This document shows, in pieces, positions 57,800 to 64,000 of a stretch of DNA of 64,000 nucleotides. The position numbers and the translations under genes are program-made. The notes below the pieces were generated by a model that did not search any database, had not been told where the DNA came from, and saw only the letters and a program-made list of their open reading frames with translations. Where the stretch lies: NCBI GenBank assembly GCA_934726455.1, contig CAKVDS010000005.1:1-64000 (forward strand). The letters run 5' to 3'. Position 1 is the stretch's first letter; every line of letters begins with the position of its first letter. Source of the DNA: an uncultured Bacteroidales bacterium. Its GTDB lineage: Bacteria > Bacteroidota > Bacteroidia > Bacteroidales > UBA932.

Positions 57800-58222
57800 A
57801 TGATCAGGTATTTCAATGAGGATATCAAGTTTGTCTTCAAGCAGAAATTATTGAACAACAGGTGGCTTAAGACCGTTGCCGGGAGCGAAATGCGTAAAAT
57901 CGGGGATGTCAACATCATATTTTGCTCTGACAATTACATACTTGATGTCAACATCAAGTATCTCGAACACGATTATTTTACCGACATCATCACTTTTGAC
58001 TATTGTGAGAAGGATATCCTTTCCGGTGATCTTTTCATCAGCGTGGATTCAGTTCGTGAAAATGCATCTTTTTATGGAGCCGCTTTTGATGATGAACTCA
58101 ACCGGGTCATTGTTCATGGCCTGCTTCACCTTATAGGATATGACGACCATACGGAGGAGGACATCGCGCAGATGAGAGCAAAAGAGGACTACTATCTTCA
58201 ACTCAGAAAATCGCTTCAATAA
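57800..58222 (+). CDS. ybeY: Endoribonuclease YbeY
   Basis: The 140-residue protein has the UPF0054 core LGDVNI-like strand and the zinc motif [15 protein letters not shown] (three histidines, about residues 104-118). YbeY acts in 16S rRNA maturation and ribosome quality control. The ATG at 57800 is preferred to a GTG two codons upstream. Its stop overlaps the mnmG start by one base (TAATG), so the two are coupled. Confidence 0.93.
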   Translation: MIRYFNEDIKFVFKQKLLNNRWLKTVAGSEMRKIGDVNIIFCSDNYILDVNIKYLEHDYFTDIITFDYCEKDILSGDLFISVDSVRENASFYGAAFDDELNRVIVHGLLHLIGYDDHTEEDIAQMRAKEDYYLQLRKSLQ

Positions 58223-60081
58223 TGAGTGCTTGCTATGATGTCATAGTTGTCGGCGGGGGACACGCCGGTTGCGAGGCTGCCATGGCGGCTGCAAATCTCG
58301 GTTCTTCTGTGCTTTTGCTGTCTGCTGACATGACCATGTTTGCGCGAATGTCATGTAACCCTGCTGTTGGCGGTATTGCTAAAGGTCAGATAGTCAGAGA
58401 AATAGATGCTCTTGGTGGTTATACAGGGCTTGTCACTGATGCGTGTACTTTGCAGTTTCGCATGCTGAATAGGTCCAAGGGGCCGGCCATGTGGAGTCCG
58501 CGGGCGCAGTGCGATAAAATGCAGTTTTCCGCCGTATGGCGAGATTATCTTGAAAAGTCTTGTAAATTAGATATTTACGCCGATTTTGCGACTTCTTTTC
58601 TCTTTGAGGATTCAAAAATATGCGGTGTCCGTACATCTACGGGGGCAATTTTTAATTCTCGGGCACTTGTCTTGACTGCAGGAACCTTCCTTCACGGTAA
58701 ATTATTTATAGGACAGACTGTCCTTACCGGTGGAAGAATAGGGGAGAAGTCGTCTGAGGGTTTGACTGCTCAGTTGGCTGAGCGAGGAATAAAAACAGGA
58801 AGGATGAAGACTGGCACCCCTCCGCGTATTGACATATCTTCTGTTGACGTGTCTTCTCTTCCCGTTCAGTTTGGAGATCCTGTTCCGGCCCGATTCTCAT
58901 ATCTGGATATACCTTCTTCTGTTCAGTCCGGTACTCCACAGATGCCTTGCTTTATTCTTCATACCAATGAGAAAGTCCACGATATACTCAGATCCGGTTT
59001 TGACGAGTCTCCATTATTCACCGGTCTGATAAGCGGGAAGGGGCCGAGGTATTGTCCGAGTATTGAGGATAAGCTCAGGGTGTTTCCTGAGAACAATGCA
59101 CACCAGCTTTTTCTTGAACCGGAAGGGCGCAGTACGAATGAGTATTATCTTCAGGGCTTTTCTTCGTCGCTTCCTTTGCAGGTTCAGTTGGACGCGCTTC
59201 ACGCTATCAAAGGTCTTGAAAATGCAAAAATTTTCCGGCCTGCCTATGCTGTGGAGTATGACTATTTTGATCCTTCTCAATTGAAATCCACCTTGGAGTC
59301 GAAGATTGTGGAGAATCTTTTTCTTGCAGGTCAAGTGAACGGGACTACCGGATATGAGGAGGCGGCCGGGCAGGGGATTGTGGCTGGTATTAATGCTGCT
59401 CTCAAAGTTCAGGAGCGTGGGCCTTTTATTCTTGGTCGCGACAGTTCTTATATTGGAGTGCTTATTGATGATCTCGTCACAAAGGGGGTGGATGAGCCAT
59501 ACAGGATGTTTACTTCACGTGCTGAGTATCGGATTCTTCTCAGGCAGGATAATGCGGATTTCCGCTTGACTGGCCTGTCTCATTCTATTGGGCTTGCAAG
59601 CGAAGAGCGCTATTCCGGAATGATGAGAAAATACGAGGAGATAGATGCTCTGAAAACTTATTGCTATTCCCATAACATCAGTCCAGCCGTAGCAAATCCT
59701 TTTTTAGAGTCTTTGGGTTCGAGCCCGATTCTGGAATCCAAGAAGATTTCCGATATTGCTGCGCGGCCGGAAGTGGGCCTCTCTGAATTGATGAAGATTG
59801 TTCCACGTGGAACATTGACAAATGGAATAGTGGATAGCGTTGAGATATCAATCAAGTATAGCGGTTATATAGACAGAGAACTGCAATCAGCTGAAAAAAT
59901 ACATAGGCTTGAAGGCTTGATTATCCCTGAAGGGTTCGATTTTGACAGGATTAACGGACTTTCTACCGAATGCCGTCAGAAGTTTAAAAAATACACTCCT
60001 CGAACAATCGCTCAGGCTATGAGGATTTCGGGAGTGTCTCCGTCGGACGTTTCTGTCCTTCTTGTTTATTTCGGGCGATAA
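58222..60081 (+). CDS. mnmG: tRNA uridine-5-carboxymethylaminomethyl synthesis enzyme MnmG
   Basis: The 619-residue protein shows [21 protein letters not shown] (FAD site), [54 protein letters not shown] and [17 protein letters not shown]. With MnmE it modifies the wobble uridine of several tRNAs. The length is normal. It follows ybeY with a one-base overlap and converges on ruvA with only a 2-base gap. Confidence 0.96.
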   Translation: MSACYDVIVVGGGHAGCEAAMAAANLGSSVLLLSADMTMFARMSCNPAVGGIAKGQIVREIDALGGYTGLVTDACTLQFRMLNRSKGPAMWSPRAQCDKMQFSAVWRDYLEKSCKLDIYADFATSFLFEDSKICGVRTSTGAIFNSRALVLTAGTFLHGKLFIGQTVLTGGRIGEKSSEGLTAQLAERGIKTGRMKTGTPPRIDISSVDVSSLPVQFGDPVPARFSYLDIPSSVQSGTPQMPCFILHTNEKVHDILRSGFDESPLFTGLISGKGPRYCPSIEDKLRVFPENNAHQLFLEPEGRSTNEYYLQGFSSSLPLQVQLDALHAIKGLENAKIFRPAYAVEYDYFDPSQLKSTLESKIVENLFLAGQVNGTTGYEEAAGQGIVAGINAALKVQERGPFILGRDSSYIGVLIDDLVTKGVDEPYRMFTSRAEYRILLRQDNADFRLTGLSHSIGLASEERYSGMMRKYEEIDALKTYCYSHNISPAVANPFLESLGSSPILESKKISDIAARPEVGLSELMKIVPRGTLTNGIVDSVEISIKYSGYIDRELQSAEKIHRLEGLIIPEGFDFDRINGLSTECRQKFKKYTPRTIAQAMRISGVSPSDVSVLLVYFGR

Positions 60082-60083
60082 AC

Positions 60084-60677
60084 CTACAGCATTTTCAGGG
60101 CTGTCTTTATTATGTCCTCAAGGCTTGCAGCCGGATTGTCTTTGAGGATTGACTGGATTGCCTTGGTGATGTTAGGCTTTGAAAAACCGAGATTGAGCAG
60201 GGCTGTAGCGGCTTCGTCTGCTGTCTTGTTTGCTTCAGCCTTGATGATTGTATCGAAGTTGGCGCTTTCTCCTTTGACGATTTTGTCTTTCAATTCCAAT
60301 ACAAGTCTCTGGGCACTTTTCAATCCTATCCCTTTGATGGATTTCAATCGTGTGATGTTTTCAGACAATATGGCTTCATTGAGTTCAGAAGGAGAGAGCG
60401 AAGACAGGATCATCCTCGCGGAAGATGCTCCCATTCCTGACACGCTGGTGATGTTCCTGAACAGGTTCCGCTCGTCTTTCGTCGCGAATCCATAATCGAT
60501 TTCCTGTCCGTCCCTTTGGTTGACCTGGCGCTGTATGTATATTGTCGCTTCTGATTTGCCGACGATTGCATCGTATGTCTGGAGTGAAATCTCCACGATG
60601 TAGCCTATTCCTTGGTTGTCAATGACGGCAGCCGTAGGTGTAAGTTCTGTGATTTTTCCTGAGATGTAGTCTATCAT
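60084..60677 (-). CDS. ruvA: Holliday junction DNA helicase subunit RuvA
   Basis: The 197-residue protein has the N-terminal OB fold (MIDYISGKITELTPTAAVI), two helix-hairpin-helix motifs (LFRNITSVSGMGASSARMI, LKSIKGIGLKSAQRLVLELKDK) and the C-terminal UBA-like domain (DEAATALLNLGFSKPNITKAI). It binds the junction and loads RuvB, encoded near 52 kb. It is convergent with mnmG and divergent from sufS. Confidence 0.96.
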   Translation of the reverse strand: MIDYISGKITELTPTAAVIDNQGIGYIVEISLQTYDAIVGKSEATIYIQRQVNQRDGQEIDYGFATKDERNLFRNITSVSGMGASSARMILSSLSPSELNEAILSENITRLKSIKGIGLKSAQRLVLELKDKIVKGESANFDTIIKAEANKTADEAATALLNLGFSKPNITKAIQSILKDNPAASLEDIIKTALKML

Positions 60678-60697
60678 TTCTCTTGTGTTTGTTGTCT

Positions 60698-60705
60698 CAA
60701 AATTA
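60698..60705 (-). promoter_or_regulatory. -7 promoter element for ruvA
   Basis: On the minus strand TAATTTTG fits TAnnTTTG and lies 20 bases before the ATG at 60677. Confidence 0.45.
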
Positions 60706-60736
60706 AGTAATAAATAGACATCTGCGCAAAAAATGT

Positions 60737-60744
60737 TATTTTTG
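60737..60744 (+). promoter_or_regulatory. -7 promoter element 4 bases before the sufS ATG
   Basis: TATTTTTG matches TAnnTTTG and is followed by TGTT and the ATG at 60749. As for dnaE, transcription would begin at about the start codon, so the suf operon message may be leaderless. Confidence 0.5.
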
Positions 60745-60748
60745 TGTT

Positions 60749-61978
60749 ATGAATTTATCTGATTTCAGAAAGGAGTTTCCGGAGCTATCCGAGACAGTAT
60801 ATGGGAAGAAACTTGTGTATCTTGACAATGCTGCCACTTCTTTGAGGCCGCTTGGCGTTATCGGGGAGTGGGATGAGATGTCAATGAAATATACAGCCAA
60901 TCTTCATCGTGCTGTGCATCATATTGCAGAAGTCGCGACGCAGAAATATGAGTCTGCGCGTGACGCTGTGCGGGAATATATCAATGCAGGCAGCAGGGAG
61001 GAAATCATTTTCACTTCAGGGACCACGGCGTCAATCAACCTTGTAGCCTTCAGTTTCGGAGAGGCTTTTGTCAGCCGCGGCGATGAAATTATAGTGTCTG
61101 AAGCCGAGCACCATTCCGATATAGTTCCTTGGCAGATGCTGTGTGAGCGCAAGGGTGCCGTTCTTAGAGTCTTGCCGGTGGATGACAACGGTCATCTCAG
61201 ACTGGATAAACTCAGGGAGATGCTTTCCAGCCGTACGCGGCTTGTCTGTGTTGCGCAGGTCTCCAATGTCCTCGGTTTGACAAATCCGATCAAAGAAATA
61301 GTGTCCATCTGCCATTCTGCCGATTGTCCGGTGCTGGTTGACGGGGCGCAGGGCATAGTCCATTGCGGGGTTGATGTGCGCGAGCTTGATTGTGATTTCT
61401 ATGCTTTTTCCGGGCATAAGATTTATGCTGCTCCAGGCACCGGAGTCCTTTATGCGAAAAAATCATATCTTGACAGGATGCCGCCTTACATGGGTGGGGG
61501 AGAGATGATATCCACAGTGAAGTGGACGGGGACAAGTTATGCCGCTCCTCCGTATAAGTTTGAGGCCGGTACCCAGAACATTTCCGGTACTCCGACTTTT
61601 GTGCCGGCACTTAGGATCGCTTCTGATGCGGAAACTCCTGAACTACGGAAAAACATGGATGAAGTCGTTGACTATATGTTAAATACGCTTACATCTGATC
61701 CTCGCTTTCATTTATATGGATTGCCGGGTGACGGGTATGAAAAGGTACCGCTGTTTTCGTTCTCCGTGGAACATTGTCATCACGAGGATCTGGCCTTGAT
61801 TCTTGACAAGATGGGGATTGCCGTGAGGTCCGGTCAGATGTGCGCAGAACCGATAATGGACAGGTTCGGGGTGACCGGCATGCTCAGGGCTTCATTTGCC
61901 CCTTATAATACCGTTGATGAGGCAAAATATCTGGTGTCCTCTCTTGATAAGGCTATAAAAATGCTTGATAGGAAATGA
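60749..61978 (+). CDS. sufS: Cysteine desulfurase SufS
   Basis: The 409-residue class V aminotransferase shows EIIFTSGTTASINLVA, AEHHSDIVPW, the PLP lysine block YAFSGHKIYAAPGTGVLY and the active cysteine in RSGQMCAEPIM. It removes sulfur from cysteine for iron-sulfur cluster assembly. The following sufE overlaps by 4 bases, which fits the SufS-SufE pair. The sufBCD genes are not in the window. Confidence 0.94.
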   Translation: MNLSDFRKEFPELSETVYGKKLVYLDNAATSLRPLGVIGEWDEMSMKYTANLHRAVHHIAEVATQKYESARDAVREYINAGSREEIIFTSGTTASINLVAFSFGEAFVSRGDEIIVSEAEHHSDIVPWQMLCERKGAVLRVLPVDDNGHLRLDKLREMLSSRTRLVCVAQVSNVLGLTNPIKEIVSICHSADCPVLVDGAQGIVHCGVDVRELDCDFYAFSGHKIYAAPGTGVLYAKKSYLDRMPPYMGGGEMISTVKWTGTSYAAPPYKFEAGTQNISGTPTFVPALRIASDAETPELRKNMDEVVDYMLNTLTSDPRFHLYGLPGDGYEKVPLFSFSVEHCHHEDLALILDKMGIAVRSGQMCAEPIMDRFGVTGMLRASFAPYNTVDEAKYLVSSLDKAIKMLDRK

Positions 61979-62394
61979 AAAGTTTGAAAGAAGCTCAAGC
62001 CGATGTTGTCGAAGAGTTTTCGATGTACGATGATTGGCTTGACAAGTATGAATATCTTATAGAACTCGGCAATAATCTCGAACCTTTTCCGGCTGAATCC
62101 AAGACTGATGATAAACTTATAAAAGGTTGTCAATCAAGAGTTTGGCTTGATTATAAGGTTAAGGACGGGCGTGTGTTTTTCAATGCGGACAGTGATGCTG
62201 TCATCACAAAGGGGATAATATCCCTGCTTGTCGGTGTTTATTCCGGCCGGCAGACGTGTGAGATAGCTTCGGATGATTTTTCTTTTGTCGATAAGCTGGG
62301 ATTGAGGGAAAATCTGTCACCGACGCGGGCCAACGGCCTTGCCTCAATGATCGATACCATCAAGAGCATAGCAAGTAAAAACTGTCAGAAATGA
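61975..62394 (+). CDS. sufE: Sulfur acceptor protein SufE
   Basis: The 139-residue protein has the SufE core YDDWLDKYEYLIELG and the active-site cysteine in IKGCQSRVWL (about residue 45), with TRANGLASMI near the C-terminus. It takes persulfide sulfur from SufS. Its start overlaps sufS by 4 bases, and its stop overlaps the next gene by 4 bases. Confidence 0.93.
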   Translation: MKSLKEAQADVVEEFSMYDDWLDKYEYLIELGNNLEPFPAESKTDDKLIKGCQSRVWLDYKVKDGRVFFNADSDAVITKGIISLLVGVYSGRQTCEIASDDFSFVDKLGLRENLSPTRANGLASMIDTIKSIASKNCQK

Positions 62395-62768
62395 GCGAAG
62401 AGAAAAATGAGGTTCTGACACCGGAAGACGTCAAGGCGCTCGCTCCGTTGTATGAAAATGTGGTGCTGGCACTCAAACAGGTCTATGATCCTGAGATTCC
62501 GGTGAACATCTATGACCTTGGCCTCATATATGAGTTGAATATCAACAAGGAGCATGAAGTCTACATCAAGATGACCTTCACAGCCCCAAACTGCCCTATG
62601 GCTGACGAAGTGTTGGCGGAGGTCAAGCATAATGTGGAGTTGACCCCGGGTGTCAAGAACTGCACGATCGACCTTGTGTTCGAGCCTGCTTGGGATCAGA
62701 GTCTGCTTTCAGATGAGGCGCGTATAGCCCTCGGGATGGATCCTGAACTTGATGGGGAAGAAAACTGA
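62391..62768 (+). CDS. DUF59/SufT-like iron-sulfur assembly protein
   Basis: The 125-residue protein carries the MIP18/DUF59 domain: LKQVYDPEIPVNIYDLGLIYEL and MTFTAPNCPMADEV with its conserved cysteine. Such proteins help mature iron-sulfur proteins (SufT, PaaD, CIA2 families). The position in a chain of overlapping genes after sufS and sufE supports this role. An acidic tail ends the protein, and its last codons overlap folK. Confidence 0.87.
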   Translation: MSEEKNEVLTPEDVKALAPLYENVVLALKQVYDPEIPVNIYDLGLIYELNINKEHEVYIKMTFTAPNCPMADEVLAEVKHNVELTPGVKNCTIDLVFEPAWDQSLLSDEARIALGMDPELDGEEN

Positions 62769-63201
62769 CATATACTTGTCTCTCGGCACGAACGTCGGAG
62801 ACCGTCGGGCTAATATCTTTTTGGCGCTCAAGGCTCTTGATGAAGGGATCGGGTGTCATTATTCTGCTCTTTCCAGTATCATCGAATCTAAATCATGGGG
62901 GTTTGACGGGGCCGATTTTCTCAATTGTGCGGTCCTCTACAAGAGTGATATTCTGCCTCATGATCTGCTTGTCCTTTGCAAGTCGATAGAGTATGATATG
63001 GGGCGTCGGGAGAAGATCGAGTACTCTTCTGACGGTTCCAGAATATACCACGACCGCATCATTGATATAGATATACTTCTGTATGGGGACGAGTGTATTT
63101 CCACTCCGGATCTCACTGTGCCGCATCCCATGATGCGGGAGCGTGAATTCGTGACGGGTCCGCTGAGCGAGATATTTGACCAAGAGAGAGGAAATGATTA
63201 A
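62752..63201 (+). CDS. folK: 6-hydroxymethyl-7,8-dihydropterin pyrophosphokinase
   Basis: The 149-residue protein has the HPPK signatures YLSLGTNVGDRRANI, FDGADFLNCAV, the metal-binding IYHDRIIDIDILLYGD and PHPMMREREFV. It adds pyrophosphate to the pterin for folate synthesis. The ATG at 62752 follows directly after a TTG that is also in frame, and the gene overlaps the DUF59 gene by 17 bases. It ends the suf operon. Confidence 0.92.
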   Translation: MGKKTDIYLSLGTNVGDRRANIFLALKALDEGIGCHYSALSSIIESKSWGFDGADFLNCAVLYKSDILPHDLLVLCKSIEYDMGRREKIEYSSDGSRIYHDRIIDIDILLYGDECISTPDLTVPHPMMREREFVTGPLSEIFDQERGND

Positions 63202-63206
63202 ATTTG
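63175..63206 (+). promoter_or_regulatory. Promoter of glyS
   Basis: TTTG at 63175-63178 is followed after exactly 20 bases by TAAATTTG at 63199-63206. The ATG lies 35 bases beyond, at 63242. Both elements match the Bacteroidota consensus. Confidence 0.7.
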
Positions 63207-63241
63207 CGAGTTGTCGCTGAATATTAAAAACAAAAATAAAT

Positions 63242-64000
63242 ATGACACAAGAAGAATTATTCAAGGTGCTTGTCGCCCACTGCAAGGAATACGGCTTCAT
63301 CTTCCCGTCCAGTGACATCTATGATGGTCTGGCCGCTGTCTATGATTATGGCCAGATGGGCGTGGAACTCAAGAACAACATCAAGCAGTATTGGTGGAAC
63401 GCGATGACTCGTCTCAATGAGAATATAGTCGGTATTGATGCCTGCATTTTCATGCACCCCAAGACATGGGTGGCTTCGGGCCATGTTGCCGCGTTCAACG
63501 ACCCGCTCATCGACAATAAAGATTCAAAGAAACGTTATCGCGCCGATGTGCTCATCGAGGACTATCTTCTCAAGATAGAGGAGAAGATCAACAAGGAAGT
63601 CGAAAAGGGCCGTAAGAAGTTCGGTGAGGCATTCGACGAGGCCAAATTCCGTGAGACCAACCCTAACGTGCTGCGCGAGAAGGCCCAGTACGAGGCTGTG
63701 CACAACCGTTATGTGGCGGCCGAGCAGGCCAACGACCTTGCTGAATACAAACAGATCATCCTTGATTGCGGCATCGTGTGCCCGATCAGCGGCACCAAGA
63801 ACTGGACAGATGTGCGCCAGTTCAACCTCATGTTCTCGACGCAGTTCGGCTCAGTCGGGGATGAGAGCAGCAAGATTTATCTCCGTCCGGAGACGGCCCA
63901 GGGCATATTCGTTGATTACATCAATGTCCAGAAGACAGGACGCATGAAGATACCTTTCGGTATCGCCCAGATAGGTAAGGCTTTCCGCAATGAGGTCGTG
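63242..64000 (+). CDS. glyS: Glycyl-tRNA synthetase, homodimeric type (partial, runs off the window)
   Basis: The frame starts at 63242 and stays open to the window end (253 codons). It shows [43 protein letters not shown], the class II motif 2 region [14 protein letters not shown] and [13 protein letters not shown]. This is the alpha2, eukaryote-like form of glycine-tRNA ligase, not the alpha2beta2 form. It charges tRNA-Gly in the cytoplasm. The C-terminal anticodon-binding part lies outside the window. It has its own strong promoter after folK. Confidence 0.93.
   Translation, partial: MTQEELFKVLVAHCKEYGFIFPSSDIYDGLAAVYDYGQMGVELKNNIKQYWWNAMTRLNENIVGIDACIFMHPKTWVASGHVAAFNDPLIDNKDSKKRYRADVLIEDYLLKIEEKINKEVEKGRKKFGEAFDEAKFRETNPNVLREKAQYEAVHNRYVAAEQANDLAEYKQIILDCGIVCPISGTKNWTDVRQFNLMFSTQFGSVGDESSKIYLRPETAQGIFVDYINVQKTGRMKIPFGIAQIGKAFRNEVV

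Overview
The window looks like a chromosomal segment of a mid-GC member of the Bacteroidota, most likely a gut Bacteroidales. The evidence is a complete sus-like starch locus (SusC/SusD/SusE), an adjacent SecDF fusion, a FloA flotillin, a serine-palmitoyltransferase-type enzyme for sphingolipids, PF14905-type outer-membrane receptors, 6-bladed beta-propeller lipoproteins and many promoters of the Bacteroidota form TTTG-N19/20-TAnnTTTG. I cannot name the genus. No rRNA, tRNA or CRISPR array was found.

Bases 1-13.3 kb are an accessory island. It holds an AAA/DUF4143 ATPase remnant with two in-frame internal deletions, a YhiN-type flavoprotein, a membrane TPR regulator, and a cassette that resembles a modified-peptide system. 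The cassette has a stand-alone chimeric C39 peptidase domain, a radical SAM/SPASM maturase, a TonB-dependent-type receptor, a six-cysteine secreted 91-residue peptide, a beta-propeller lipoprotein and a membrane-anchored CxxC protein. A second lipoprotein gene carries an almost identical promoter and leader. The island is littered with copies of a three-hairpin repeat of about 120 bp in both orientations, and ends in a 235 bp MITE-like element with perfect 23 bp terminal inverted repeats.

Bases 13.3-15.9 kb carry a sphingolipid-type gene pair (spt and an SDR) and folE. Bases 15.9-33.8 kb form the starch locus: a divergent LytTR response regulator and LytS-type kinase, then an MFS sugar transporter, susC, susD, susE, a SusG-like amylase lipoprotein, a protein fusing two GH13 enzymes, a SusB-type GH97 and malQ. 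Together these would bind starch at the surface, cut it, import oligosaccharides across the outer membrane, hydrolyse them in the periplasm, transport maltose-type sugars inward and process them in the cytoplasm.

Bases 33.8-51.6 kb are mostly minus-strand housekeeping genes: dnaE, secDF, ppiD-like, lptC, a TPR protein, an outer-membrane protein, coaX and mfd, with a plus-strand nfeD-floA pair. Bases 51.9-64 kb are mostly plus-strand: ruvB, frdA, frdB, ybeY, mnmG, sufS, sufE, a DUF59 gene, folK and the start of glyS, with hflX, tonB and ruvA on the minus strand. The intergenic gap between mfd and ruvB is AT-rich, carries repeated DnaA-box-like 9-mers, and sits where gene orientation and codon third-position bias flip. 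It is a credible replication origin candidate.
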